64,000 nucleotides of DNA from Gossypium raimondii (taxonomy: Eukaryota > Streptophyta > Magnoliopsida > Malvales > Malvaceae). A program made the translations under genes and the position numbers. Below the pieces are notes generated by a model, which was not told the origin of the DNA, made no database searches, and saw only the letters and a list, made by a program, of their open reading frames with translations. Positions 1-11,327 of the stretch are shown in pieces. Numbering within the stretch: position 1 is the first letter of the stretch; the number at the start of each line of letters is the position of its first letter. The DNA lies in the NCBI RefSeq assembly GCF_025698545.1, contig NC_068566.1:45053192-45117191 (forward strand), given 5' to 3'.

Positions 1-720
1 AAAAGAGGCATAAGATAAAACCAATCTATGCATGGTGATGAGCTGCTTTATTAGCCCCCTTTTTGTCTATTGGAAAGACAAATTAGAGAACAAAGAACTG
101 AGATGAACATAATCTTTAACAAGAAAATCAAATTCAGACATATCAATACTTGGAAGATTAGAAGCATTGACCATACTTTGGCAATCAAATTCAATCATAA
201 TATTGTCATAATAATGTTTCATGACTAGCAAATATCTCGATAAAATAAAGGTCGCAAGAAATATTAACATGGTCAACCAACCCTTTAACAAAGGCACAAT
301 TATGTCTCAAAAGATCTTGCAAAACTCGAACACTGCTCGTCACAAAATAAAGCACTATCCACACTACAGATGGTCTTTTCAACCCGGGAGTCGTAAAGTC
401 TGACTAATGAGTAACTGGTTGTGTAGAACCAAAAACAGGTTGGGCCTCCAACCATTGCAAAGTAAAGGTATTTGCAAAATTAACATGCTGCGGAGAATGA
501 GCCTCACCTTTCCAAACAAGAAAATTATGATGAAACCAAATACTACATAAAATGGTGAGGATCTGGCAAACTCTATTGATCTCGTTAGACTCAAGTAAAG
601 AAAGAAAAAATTGACGCAAATCAAGCCGCGTTAATTGAAGCCCGACATGCTTCTAGACCTCGCGAGCACAATTACAAGACATGGAAAGATGATCGTGTTA
701 GATCTAGTGCCCTAACTGTA
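1..720 (-). mobile_element. LINE (non-LTR retrotransposon) 3' fragment, degenerate
   Basis: On the minus strand two open stretches (404-619, then 67-297) read like the end of a plant L1-type ORF2. The first resembles the zinc-binding region after the reverse transcriptase (SNEINRVCQILTILCSIWFH, then a VWKG segment). The second resembles an RNase H-like domain: IMIEFDCQSMVNASNLP, ending in a KGANKAAHHHA segment that matches the usual N-x-x-A-x-x-x-A end. Frameshifts and stops break the reading frame, so this is a dead copy. The element is cut by the window edge. Confidence 0.6.
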
Positions 721-1481
721 ATATATTTGTTTTGTGTACTATTATTTTTCGAACAAATTAATTTAATAAAATTATCCATAAATTACATTAATACACTTTC
801 TATATTGTTCTCAATAGTTTTTGCACGCAAAACAAAATAAAAGCAAATATTGACTTACTAGTTATCTAATGTCTAACTAATACTAAGCAGTATTACGTGG
901 TCGGATCATAATACAGAAAGACAATTTATATAATTAGTAGATGAATCTAAACATGTTTTTAGTCTAATCGGAAATAAACAAACTGATTGAAAAACTAATA
1001 TGTTGTTTATCAAGTCCAATTGAGGAGATGCTTTGTATTGAGCATCGGAGCGTATGACTCCTAAAAGATAGAGATATAGATGTGACTCACTGGACTGACA
1101 ATACATCGAATAGGACCCAAGCAAAATAGATCCTGAATCCGTTTATGAATTTATTTACTTATGACATTCATAGTGTGACATACCTTAATCATGAGTAGAT
1201 GATGAACTATATATGCATGACTCATATACTTAGATGTTAGTAAAAGCTTGAGTTCAAATAGATAAAGAACCGAAAGTTGGTGCATTGGGTATACAACTTC
1301 TGCGGTATGTAGCATCATTTGCAATAATGGAATTCAAAACCCAAGAAATGAGTAAATGATATCTTCTTGTTGCATTACATGATAGATGAAAAATAAATGT
1401 GGCCACAGGTCATTTGTCTTTGTGATAAACGACTTGATTACTATTTTATTGTAATTGACTTTTCATGAAGGAAGATATAAT
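720..1481. other. Gene-free AT-rich stretch, probable old repeat
   Basis: No supported gene. The text around 840-2000 (apart from the insertion at 1482-1712) looks like one continuous block of a decayed dispersed repeat, but I could not assign it to a family. Short open frames here have no recognisable domain. Confidence 0.3.
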
Positions 1482-1712
1482 CAGAGACGATTCTAGGGGA
1501 GCTGGCATGGGCTCCGGCCCCCTAAAATGAAAAATTATCATTTAGGCCTCTAATTTTTTTTAAAATTTTAAATTAGTAAAGGTAAAATTGTACTTTGCCT
1601 CACTAAAATTATAAATATTCGATTTAATCATTTAAAAATTATAAAGATATAGACTATAAAAAATTAAAATTTCATTCGGCCCCTAAAAAATTGTTCTGGC
1701 TTCGACCCTGAA
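1482..1712. mobile_element. Candidate non-autonomous hAT-type MITE, 231 bp
   Basis: The element is bounded by the direct repeat ATATAAT (1475-1481 and 1713-1719; 7 of 8 bases match if extended one base to the left). Its ends form an imperfect inverted repeat starting with CAG: CAGAGACGAT on the left, and CAGGGTCGAAG as the reverse complement of the right end. Inside both ends is a GGCCCCTAAAA-like block in inverted orientation. A CAG start with a target duplication of about 8 bp suits the hAT superfamily. The class is inference; the flanking duplication is visible. Confidence 0.5.
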
Positions 1713-1719
1713 TATAATG

Positions 1720-2690
1720 GTTACCACGAGATGAAATAAGATCGTATCGGGAGAACGGATTATAGCAAATAGATTAATGATATCCTATGATGATAACACA
1801 CTTATGATAAGGTCATTAGATTAGCACTGATCGAATAGCTTTCGTAATGGTATGTAATTAGAGAGAACTTAATCATGATACTATAGCAAAATAACTTCGT
1901 AACTAAATAAATTTATAATTAATAGGCGAAAAGTTAAATCTTAATTATATATATACTCAAACTAGTTATATTATATTAAAAAATTGAAGCCTTATGCAAC
2001 AAGGAACTACGTTCGTGGTTGACGTTGGAACCTTGGATCATGTCAAAAGGACCTTTCCTTCTTTTCTATTTTTTATTTTAATTTTCCTTTTATTTAATTA
2101 ATAAAAAAATCTTTAAAATGACGTTATTTCTTTATTTTAAGTAAAATTTTAAGTCAAAACATATAAACAAAACATTCATGTTAGAAAAAAAAGGTTCATT
2201 CTAGATATGTCTGAAAAGCATTACTACTAAAAAATAGAAAAAAAAGAAAATACTAAATAATTATATATAATATGAAATTAAGGGAGTAGGAATGGAATAG
2301 TCCAAAGTGATACATGGCATTAGTGAGTCATTTTGATAAATTTGAAAATATATAGAAATAAAAAAAAATTAATTAATTAATATGTGATTAATCATTTATT
2401 TATTATTAATTAAGTCAATAATTCAGTTTGGACTGCAATGCATCCGCCCTAATCCATCATCTTCCATTCATTTCTTAGTCATATTGGAGGTTGGTTTTCT
2501 TTTCCATCTAATTGGGTGTTGACTTTTAAAAAATATTTTTTAATAAAAAGTACATAATTATTAACATATTATATCAATTCCATTAACACTTTTAATATAA
2601 TGTTATATTTATATTATTGAATGAAAAAAATTAGTAAATATATTATTAAAATTTTAGCGGTGAATATAGATGGTAGAGTGTCGACTTTTA
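1720..2690. other. Gene-free AT-rich stretch
   Basis: No gene is visible. The first part continues the repeat block interrupted by the element at 1482-1712; the remainder is low-complexity AT-rich sequence. Confidence 0.3.
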
Positions 2691-3145
2691 AATCAAGAGC
2701 GGCCATAGGTGGAGTGGTGAGATGACTGAATGGTAATCGGATTGGGGGTTTCGAAATAGTAGTGGGATTAGTGGATATCTTTCAGATTGAAGCTCGAGCA
2801 TTACTTGAAGGCTTAAAGTTTGCTTGGGCAAAAGGGTACAGTAGAGTGGAGCTTGAGGATGAGAATGATAATTCGATTTCGGTAGCCATTATACAAAATG
2901 GGCTAACAACAAACAATATTTGCAGTGAAGTTGGGCTCATTCAGGATTGGTGTTGTAAGGATTGGGAAGAGAAATTTCGGCAAATAATGAGAGAGAGTGA
3001 TATGGTGATAGATCGTGTCGCGAAAGAGGCCCTAGGCGAAATGGATCACTTGATTATTCATGAGGAACCACCAAAGAGTGTGAGGGGTTTATTAGATGAT
3101 GATACCCATTGCGCTACATATCTATTGTTTGATGGCGATTAGTTC
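2690..3145 (+). pseudogene. LINE RNase H-like fragment
   Basis: A 126-codon open frame at 2762-3142 carries the middle and end of a plant LINE RNase H-like domain. It contains EARALLEGLKFAWAKGYSRV, then ELEDENDNS in place of the usual E-x-D-S, and ends with DMVIDRVAKEALG, corresponding to the N-x-x-A-D-x-L-A-x-x-A region. There is no reverse transcriptase upstream, as expected for a strongly 5'-truncated LINE. The frame is still open but there is no sign of an independent gene. An A/T-rich tail follows near 3165. Confidence 0.6.
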
Positions 3146-5040
3146 TGATGTAATCTTAGCTTAAATTTTTTTTTTAAATTTTATTTACCAAAAACAAAAT
3201 TAGCATGTTGATTAAGTTGTTACAATGTGCCGTGTTACATAATTGATGAAAAATAAATATTAAATTTACAAATTTTAGAAAAAGCTACCCATAACGATAA
3301 TAATTGAATTAAAATTTCTAAATTGAAAAAAAAAAGGGATTATAGTGAATTAATGATATTTGGCCCATGTACCGTATCAAATCTTCTAATGTGGTATTTC
3401 TACTTTGAAAAAATCTATTTTGGTAGGTATACCTACACTTTTACTTCGTCTATTGACATGGTACTTATGGGTGCAATAATAAAGTAATATCGACGTGGTA
3501 GTTTTGAAAATTCTATTTTTTTTTTAAATCAAAGTTAAATGTAAAAAGCCAACAAGTGTTGGAATGGATGCATTAATAAGGCACATTGACTTGAGTCTTT
3601 ATAATGACATTATTAAGAAAGATGGTCACGAACTCCAAACAATAACTATAAAACAAACATGAAAAATAAAAAATATCGACTTCTGAATATTATTTGTACA
3701 CGTTTTCTCTAGGTTCTCTCTTTCTCTCTATTTGGGATTGAAAATGAGATCCCACATAATATCAACTCTCCTCGTAAAAAATAATAGGTTAAATCTGTCA
3801 AAGGTCTTTATATTTTTTAAAAAATTAAAATTTAGTCCCTATATTTTAATTTTGAGACATTGAATCTATGTATTTTTTAATTATAAATATTGGTCCCTCC
3901 ATTTAATTTTGCAATTAAAGATAATGATGTCAAAGATAAAATAATATTTTTAGCCTTCAACATTTATATTTTTTTTGTCTATGTGATCCTTACCCTTTAA
4001 AGTACATAAAATATTTTTTTTCAAAATAAAAATTACAATTTAAAAAAATGATTTTAAAAATATAAAAAGATTTCCAAAATTCAATATTATCTAAACCAGA
4101 CCAGTTAGTAGGACTGGTTGGATCGAAAACCAGTTAGGATATCAGTCTGATGAGAGATAAAAAGCCAGTTGAGCCTTGAACCAATACAAACTGGTTGAAC
4201 TGAGCTACAAAATTTGTGGAACTAATTTCTAGTTGGTGGTTAAAGCTATTGTATAGGCCTTGACTTGTATGGATTGATGGTTAAAACTCTTGTCAGGCAT
4301 CAGTTTGACACGAATTCAAACCGTGTAACCCCATTCCCACCCCTAATATTGTGTCAAAAAGATCCAATTATTATAGAGAGTGCTGGTTATATTGCTAATT
4401 ATTAATCCTAATGACTAGTTTATAAGGACTCAAATAGTAACTAACCTTAAAAGACCTTCACTTGGAACTTGAAAATTTTGGACCTCTGGGCCCTTTAAAC
4501 TTGGTCTAGACTTGGGCCTTGAAGTGATTTGGGCCTCATCCTTGCATTTGGAATTTTTCTTGTATTTTAATATTATTCAACATGGTTCAATTTTTAAATT
4601 TATAATTTATAATTATTTTAGGCTAACAGGGTATATAAGCTTCGAAAATTTAGTTAAAAAATCAATTAAGTCTCTCCACAAGAAAACGCACTCAATTCTC
4701 AAACTCTCAAATTGCATCAATTAAGCTTTTTGACTAATAATTTTCATCTTTGATCGTTACAATGCTAACGTGGTAAAAAAAAATAGTGGAAACCAATTTG
4801 TTTACTGAAATTAAAAAATCGGAATGAGGGGAAAAAAGAGATAAAACCAATTTCTTTCTGCAGTGCTTTTTGAAAATAGAACTTCGATATCGGATAATCT
4901 ATATTACTTCTGGTGTTGTTCCAAAACATTCTAATCGTTAATACTGTTAAATTATTTGGTGTGACATTTAAAAAAAATATTCACTGGATAGTAGTGTTAC
5001 TAAATAAATTACATGTAATAAACCTAAATTATAAAAAAAA
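3146..5040. other. Gene-free stretch with decayed MITE-like repeats
   Basis: No gene recognised. About 3780-3930 has the 'aaatttagtccctatattt' wording common to plant MITE ends. About 4085-4330 holds a 'ggaccagtt / gactggtt / ccagttgag' repeat that recurs at 6240-6490, and in weaker form at 11640-11880 and 14480-14710. The open frame at 4512-4724 is AT-rich with no domain and is not called. Confidence 0.35.
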
Positions 5041-5049
5041 AAAAAATTA

Positions 5050-5420
5050 GTGTTACCGCTGCTGTTGCCTGTTGTTGTTGTTGAGGGTGAGAGAGGGGCT
5101 AAAAGGTTCTCTTTTCTGACCAATCGGGCCTTTTCTTTTTTCCCTTTGCTAAATTGTCCATCTGTAAAAGATGGAGCAAAGGTGGGGACTCAGACTCGGT
5201 GGGGTCTTTGCGTTGAGTTCTTATGGTTGGTGTGTATAGTAAAAGAGAAGATGGGTTGTGTCATTGAAGAGAAGATCAAACAAGGAGCTTTGGTTCATGT
5301 AGGGGCAGAGTCCACTCTGCTTGAGGAAATGAAGCTATTGAACGGAATGCAACATCAATCTGGTTTGTCTTTTCTTGGTTTAGGGTCTTCATCCTCTCAC
5401 GCTACATACGCTTGACTGAC
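5050..5420 (+). pseudogene. Truncated ARF5/MONOPTEROS-like 5' gene fragment
   Basis: From the ATG at 5251 the frame reads MGCVIEEKIKQG, then ESTLLEEMKLL and a GMQHQSG segment. TLLEEMKLL followed by a Q-S-G is the N-terminus of the auxin response factor ARF5 (MONOPTEROS), just before the conserved start of the DNA-binding domain. Here the match stops at TCTG|GTTTG (5362/5363), which looks like the exon 1 donor site. A GC-richer leader (about 5060-5250) resembles the gene's 5' UTR. No B3 domain, later exon or C-terminal domain follows, so only leader, first exon and a little of intron 1 are present. The piece is best read as a duplicated or captured fragment. Family assignment is from memory of the ARF5 N-terminus; no search was run. 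Confidence 0.55.
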
Positions 5421-5737
5421 GATCAACTCACGTCTCCTATAGGAAAATTATAATTTTTAGAACATATGCCTTAAAAAATGGTCAATGACACATAACCAAA
5501 AATGACTTGCAACTACTCGAACAAGTAAACAAAAGGAAATCACTGAGGAATTAAAAAAACAAAAAGGGTTGGAAAAATCATACACTTGTTTCAAAAGCTA
5601 CTATCATTTTCTTGTTGATAATTGAAAGTAATTTAGAAGGATTTGATGGTGAATAAAATAATTTTTAATTTATTTTGACTCACTCTTAAGTCTTAAACAC
5701 GGTTACTTGTACTTCAATTATAGCACCCTCAGCCAAT

Positions 5738-6215
5738 AATCTTGGTATAATGATTCTTTTGCCATTCAACTTTATTAAAAAATTATTCTAATTTTCACTT
5801 CTTTTACTCATTTTACTTATATTCTTTTATAAGTTAACGTTTGTTAATTTTGCTTGATATGGCATACATATGGATTGCCACGTAAATGACTTATTAGCAT
5901 TTAATTATTTTTTCAAATTTAAAAATATTTTTATATAAAATTTTAAATGATCTTAATGTTTTTTAATTTTTAAAATAGTTTTTATAATTTTTGAATTTTT
6001 AAAATTAATTAAATGATGATGTGTCATCCACATGGCAATCCACAAGTATGCAATGTTAGCAAAGTTAAAAAAGCGCTAATTTTTTCATTCATTTTGGAGT
6101 GATTTGACAAAATAAGCAAATTTAGTGGCTAAAAAGGCAAAAAGTTACATGGAAAGCTAAAATGATTTTTTTTTGTAAAATTGGAGGGTCACATAAGTCA
6201 TTATGCCAATAACTT
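5738..6215. repeat. Fold-back MITE-like element, about 480 bp
   Basis: The left arm has GGTATAATGATTC and, further in, GGATTGCCACGT. The right arm contains the reverse complements (TCATTATGCC near the end, and CACATGGCAATCC at about 6030). The arms cover most of the element around an AT-rich centre. Both ends lie next to AATAA-type sequence, so the target duplication is uncertain. No coding capacity. Confidence 0.5.
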
Positions 6216-6239
6216 TTTATTCCAAAGGTTATAAGTATT

Positions 6240-6840
6240 GGACTGAACAGCTTGGTTGGATCGAAAATCAGATAATATTTTAATTTGGACATAAGGATTA
6301 AATCGATTTCTAAGCAAATTGTTCAGAATCAATAAAAATTAGAAAATGTGACAAACATCGGCGGTTGAATCAATTTTATATTTTTATTTAATTATTGTCG
6401 GACGATTGAACCAATCAGATTAGTTACATTGAAAACTGGTGATTTGATTGATTCGACTATTGATCCGATTATTGAAAAATTAGTTATTTTAAAAAATCCT
6501 CACATTCCTCCAGCTCTAATTCATCACTCATCTTGAGCTGATATTCCTTATTGACATCACATCGATATCGACACTAGCACTGGCATCGACCGTTAAACAT
6601 CCACAACAAAATCCGTTTCAATAAATATTGAAGCTAACAGAATTTTTAGGGCTCTAGTTCCATTTACATTCTCTTAACAAATTTGTTCAGTAAGCACAAG
6701 AAACAATTGGAACTTTAATTGTAAAATCATAACCAACTTAGCAAGTGTTCTTCTTTAATCACATGTATTTTATTTAATCTTGTAGACATTAATATAATAT
6801 AATGTACTTCACAACTCGAAATTCAACCCGTTCTTAGGCC
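6240..6840. other. Gene-free stretch with dispersed repeat
   Basis: The first half (6240-6490) is a copy of the 'ggttggatcgaaaa / gaaccaatcag' repeat also seen near 4085. Nothing recognisable lies in the remainder. Confidence 0.3.
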
Positions 6841-6849
6841 CCTGAAACT

Positions 6850-7330
6850 TGACCCATCTTGCAAGGTCCACACACTACACCTCACCACTTCGTGAGGTCA
6901 TCGATGTCACGTGAGGTGTGTGAGCGACACGCACCCAATGTCTCGCCTCACCACTTCGCGAGATATCGGGGTGTGATCACCCCACCACCTCGCGAGACCA
7001 CCTTGCCAAATAAGTATGAGGATATAATGTGTGAGCACCACACACACCATCAATACCTCGTAAGGCAGTCATCATGTGAGTTGATCCCATTAGACCTCAC
7101 CACCTCGCTAGGTGGAGCACGAGCGCTGTTCGCTCTCTGTGACAATACCTTTCTATGAAAAGGATATATCTAAGGGTATGTGTCGAGCATAAAGGGGGAA
7201 CATGTCATACACATGGCACCTAGTTGAGAAAACATGTCATGTATAGAACACTTAATTGACCTCTAGCATGTCATATCAGGTAACTGTGTCTTATAAATAT
7301 GGAAGGATTGCTCTCAGAGGAGATGATGAC
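6850..7330. repeat. CpG-rich repeat block with CACCACCTCGCGAG-like boxes
   Basis: This is a GC-rich island in AT-rich DNA. The palindromic core CTCGCGAG, or a one-base variant, recurs inside CACCAC-led boxes at about 6883, 6949, 6983 and 7098, with a weaker copy near 7053. It is followed by a promoter-like TATAAATATGGAAGG (about 7291), suggesting that the block is part of an LTR or other retroelement. The 99-codon open frame across it is composed of these boxes and is not called as a gene. Confidence 0.4.
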
Positions 7331-7339
7331 CAAAAGAGA

Positions 7340-7680
7340 ATCTCAACATAATATAATATAATAAAACATTTAAAAATTCAGAATGAGTGGTAAAATATTA
7401 AATAAAATTCAAGAGAAAATAGACTAAATATGTATAAATAAAAATTCATATCAAATTTGGAAAAAAAACACCACCGACTTACATGGTTGTCATCCCCGCC
7501 TAGGGGCAAAGGCAAGGGTGGCTTGGACCCTCTTAATTAAATGCTCCAATTTAATTATATATAATTTTATTTAATCACTTTTATTCTCTTTGTTAATTTA
7601 AAAAAAAACTTAATATTATTATTATTAATAATCTCATTATAAATCCTGGTCATATCTGCTTTTTTTGACTTAATACTTAG
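7340..7680. other. Gene-free AT-rich stretch
   Basis: Nothing recognisable beyond low-complexity AT sequence. Confidence 0.3.
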
Positions 7681-7804
7681 AACTACTCATAGGAGGATAA
7701 TGTCCCAACTCATAAATAGGAGGATAATGCGTTTCAGCGAACTCGAATCCACGTCTCTTGCATTGACAATAATGTCCATGCCAATCAAGCTAAGACTCAA
7801 TCGA
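7681..7804 (-). mobile_element. tRNA-derived SINE copy (family A)
   Basis: Read on the minus strand it gives GAGTCTTAGCTTGATTGGCA (box A-like head), then TGTCAATGC and a box B-like GATTCGAGT, then GCATTATCCTCCTATTTATG. The same order recurs elsewhere in the window. The 3' part contains a local duplication of AGGAGGATAATG. Confidence 0.6.
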
Positions 7805-7829
7805 CGAAAAAAAAGTTAAAATAAAAGTA

Positions 7830-8110
7830 TTACGGAGGTTCTTATATTAAGAATTAGATTGTATTTTATTTCTTTATTTTAAAAATGAGTAAATTAGTCA
7901 TTATATATATCAAAGAGCAAACTAGTCATTTTTATTGTTAAAAACTAGTGTGGTTGATAGAATAATCAGATAGTTACACATGTACATCATGCTGATGTAT
8001 AAGGATTAATTTTTATCAATAAAGTGACTAGTTTGTTTCTTGATTTAACGTACAAAAACTAATTTATCTATTTTTTAGTAGAAGGAACAAAATGCAATGT
8101 TACTTAATAT
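7830..8110. repeat. Degenerate Mutator-like MITE remnant
   Basis: The sequence shares its order with the better copies at 34050 and 50356: GTAAATTAGTCATTATA-type text, AAAAACTAGTGTGG, a central ACATGTACATCATGCTGA, then GGAACAAAATGCAATG. The terminal GGTAAAAGTACC is mutated, so the boundaries are approximate. Confidence 0.4.
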
Positions 8111-8119
8111 TTTTATTGG

Positions 8120-8980
8120 ACAATTTGTAAGTTTCTTTTTATTTATAGATTATTTTAGGATAATTAATTATGCCTATAATTTTTTTATTAAGTGAAAAAA
8201 TATAACCCAAAAGTAGATTTTTATAGATTCCACCACACTTTGCAAGTTAGAGAGTTAACCACTTGTCAAAGACACAGCTGTTTAACTGTATAATTACCAA
8301 ACCTTGTTTGAGGCTTTGTTTTCTTGTGTGTGTAAGGTTCGAAATGTCTGTCCCACATCCTATAAATATATCAGATTTTTTATATATATATTTGTCTAAC
8401 ATAATAGTGATAGTATCCAAATCCGATACAGTCAACTCATTCCTTGTTTGGCTGATTGTCATCCCCAGGTTCCAATTGCTTAAACGCGCTAATTGCTAAA
8501 GCAGCCAGTCAAATAAACATTAATATCATTTTTCCTATTCCGATAAACCTATGAGATTGTTATTCAATTGATCGACACTTGGCAACCATAAATTTTTCTC
8601 ACTTCCCAATCAAAACTGGCCAAGAAAGCTTAAAAGAAAGTCATGCAATGAATAGCATATGAAGATGGTGTATAAGTACCAAGTTACTTAGTGTCATCTA
8701 ATGGTTTTTGTCATTTCCGATCCGTTATCCGGTTAAGATCAACTCAATCCTCTTTTACCTTCGTAGATTCATAGTTAGTTAAACAATACAGTTTATCTAT
8801 ACGAGTTCACACTATCATACAGACGATACTTAAGGACACGTGTTGTTCTTGAAATATGATATGTGTTGATATGCATAAGACCTACCTAGTACATCACATC
8901 CAGAGACCGTATTTTATAAATAGAGAAATTGACCTCCATGGGATACTCACGAAAACACTCAACAAGTCAAATAGAAAAAA
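8120..8980. other. Gene-free stretch; weak dispersed repeat at the end
   Basis: No gene. About 8810-8980 shares phrases (GACCTACCTA, CATC, TATAAATAGA, AAATTGAC, TCCATG) with 32270-32370, so the two are likely copies of one LTR-like repeat. Confidence 0.3.
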
Positions 8981-8984
8981 AGAA

Positions 8985-9290
8985 CCCATAGAGATATTAT
9001 ATTAGAAATTAAATTATTTTTTTACTCAAAAATTAGGTAAATTGATCATTGTATATAAGATTAAAGAATAAATTAATCCTTTTTGTTAAGGTTTTATTAC
9101 TGTTAAATACTAGTATGGCTTATAGAATAATTAGACAATGTCATATGTACCTTATCTTGACATATAAAGATAAATTTTCAACGGTATAAATAAAATTTTA
9201 ACAGAACTCAGTTTACTTTTTAACCCAAGTACATTAACTAATTTATTTATTTCCAATTTTATGAGTGAAATGTTAAATAAATATGAAAGA
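8985..9290. repeat. Second degenerate Mutator-like MITE remnant
   Basis: Same internal order as the element at 7830: ACTCAAAAATTAGGTAAATT, TAAATACTAGTATGGCT, a TCATATGTACCT segment and a degenerate 3' end. No clear target duplication. Confidence 0.35.
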
Positions 9291-9718
9291 TAAAAAATAG
9301 AAAGCTTTTATGTACTAATCAAATTACAAGTCTTAACATATTAAACAAAGGAAAAAGGAATGCTTTTGCTTCACCACAAGTATAGTGGCTGAAGACTGTT
9401 AAAAAAGATCTAATTTTAATTTGAGTCCCTTTACAATTCTAAAATTTGATATTTGATCTCTCTACTCTAAGTATAACCAAATTAAAGTGCAGTGTAAAAT
9501 ACCATATTTTAGCAGAGGGACTAAAACCATAATTACACCAAAAAAACCCACCTTGGTATGGCTTATCGGTTCTAATCTTCAAGGGCCAAAATAGAGACAG
9601 GAAACACCCCTGAAGAAAACTGAACCGGGGAAGATCAAACCCATTTACCTTTAAAATGTATGAACTTCAAGGGCTTGTCGGACCAAAGACCGACAAGTGA
9701 AAAACGGCCGACATGGTT

Positions 9719-10897
9719 TTACAAGAGTGGCGGTGATGATTTCCCAACTTGGTCCAAAGCATTAAGAAGCTCAGTTCTGGTTTTTACAATCCTATGAAAC
9801 ACTTCCCTAATCTGCATCTGTAAAGGCAACAATCCTTCTTCCATTCTCCGACAGGTCTCAGCCAATTCCGCCGCGCGTGCCGCCGCTTCTTCCGCTTTCT
9901 GGTCTGTTATATCTCCGTGAAACTGAAAAGAATCAGTGAAATCCATCAAAATATTTCCCAGTTTCTCCATTTTCTGCATCTCATCTAATAATCCCGCCGT
10001 CCCTTTCTTTTCCTTCTTCTTCCACTCTTCACCGATTTTCTCATGTAACCCAATGATGCTTTGAGCCCAATTTAATTGCTTCGGTGCCGGAAAATGAATC
10101 GCCGATAACCCATTTCTCTCTTGACAAGGAATCGCAGCAACCAATGCCCACATAACAAAAACCATAATCACACTCATTGTATAAACAGGGGAAGCCAAAC
10201 CGGAACCCTCCGCCCCACGCGGTGGGACGAGGTTGTTAGTCATGGCTTGAATCTGTTTCGCCGCCGACCAATTCTTCGCCACTTGGTTACTGACAGACCT
10301 GAAATGTTCCGGGACACGATCTTTACTACTAACACCACGGCGACTAAACGACCAACTCCTCTCCGTCGCTTTAGCAGCGGAACATTCTTTATCATCAACG
10401 TTCATCGCCGACATCAATGAAGTCAAGGCCTTTTTAGCTCTCCTCGATTGTCCATCGCCAATGGGTTTTTGTTCCAAAGCCGAAACAACAATCTCTGCTA
10501 ACTTTTGGTAATGCCTGACCGATTCCAACCCATTAGTTACCGCATTACAGACATCCAAAGCCTTAACGGACCGGTCTAGAAATTCAGGGATCAAGCGATC
10601 GAGAGGGGGTTTAGAGATCTGAGATGGGTCATTACCCATCATTAAAATCCCCTTGAATTCGGCTTCGCAACAAAGGAAAAAATCAAGTAGCTTGCGTAGC
10701 CATGAAATCGAGAGAAGGGCATCGAAAGGGATATCGTCTGGTGACGATAAAAGCTCAGCGAAACGCTCAGAGACATGCTTCGAGAAGAGCTCCAAGTCTT
10801 GAAGCTCTTGCTCATGATTACCGTCCATGGCTATAACTTGGTTTCGCCTGATACTGATTCGCCCCAAGAAAGAGGCTTGGTAATCGGTCGCCGGCAT
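9719..10897 (-). CDS. ROH1/BPS1-like protein (DUF793 family)
   Basis: An intronless gene for 392 aa. It opens with MPATDYQASFLGR and the acidic block HEQELQDLELFSKHVSERF, the typical start of the plant DUF793 family, which includes ROH1 (a partner of the exocyst subunit EXO70A1 in Arabidopsis) and relatives of BYPASS1. Residues 238-257 (VYTMSVIMVFVMWALVAAIP) form one hydrophobic segment, and an Ala/Glu-rich helical part follows (about 330-360). A likely role is in polarised secretion or growth control at the plasma membrane; this rests on family knowledge only. The ATG at 10897 was chosen because the family starts MPATDYQ; the frame is open a little upstream but lacks an ATG. A TATA box lies about 100 bases upstream. 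Length agrees with the family and no defect is visible. Confidence 0.88.
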   Translation of the reverse strand: MPATDYQASFLGRISIRRNQVIAMDGNHEQELQDLELFSKHVSERFAELLSSPDDIPFDALLSISWLRKLLDFFLCCEAEFKGILMMGNDPSQISKPPLDRLIPEFLDRSVKALDVCNAVTNGLESVRHYQKLAEIVVSALEQKPIGDGQSRRAKKALTSLMSAMNVDDKECSAAKATERSWSFSRRGVSSKDRVPEHFRSVSNQVAKNWSAAKQIQAMTNNLVPPRGAEGSGLASPVYTMSVIMVFVMWALVAAIPCQERNGLSAIHFPAPKQLNWAQSIIGLHEKIGEEWKKKEKKGTAGLLDEMQKMEKLGNILMDFTDSFQFHGDITDQKAEEAAARAAELAETCRRMEEGLLPLQMQIREVFHRIVKTRTELLNALDQVGKSSPPLL

Positions 10898-10995
10898 TTT
10901 TCGTCGGAATATTTTCTGGGGAATCAAGGAAAGACAATGAGAGAAGGGAGAAATGGAGGCGTTTTAGGATAAAAAAGAAAAAGGGATGTTAGGGG

Positions 10996-11003
10996 TTTAT
11001 ATA
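10996..11003 (-). promoter_or_regulatory. TATA box of the ROH1-like gene
   Basis: TATATAAA on the minus strand, about 99 bases upstream of the ATG at 10897. This would place transcription start near 10965. Confidence 0.55.
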
Positions 11004-11327
11004 CAAGGGGGAGAAAATAATGGAAAGTAGAGTGTCGGGGACGGAGACCGATTCTTCTTCCTTCTATGGGACGCTGACTCGGCACTTCGCACTGTTTTTT
11101 TTTTCTTAATTCCTTTTTCTAGATTCTGCACTCCATTCCTTTTTATCTATAGTTTTGGAAAATGTCACAAAGAATTATTTTTCTATAAAAAAAAAAGTAA
11201 GAAAATCTCAAAATAATGACACTCTTATGATTTTCTTTTATTTTATTCCCAATTTACAAATCTAAAAGAATTATTCTTAACAAGATTACGGGATTGTGTC
11301 GCAGTATCATCTGAAAATTAAGAGTAC

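Noticed and set aside
6859..7158. 99-codon frame in the CpG-rich block
   Set aside because: Made of the repeated CACCTCGCGAG boxes; low-complexity H/T/R product and no homology.
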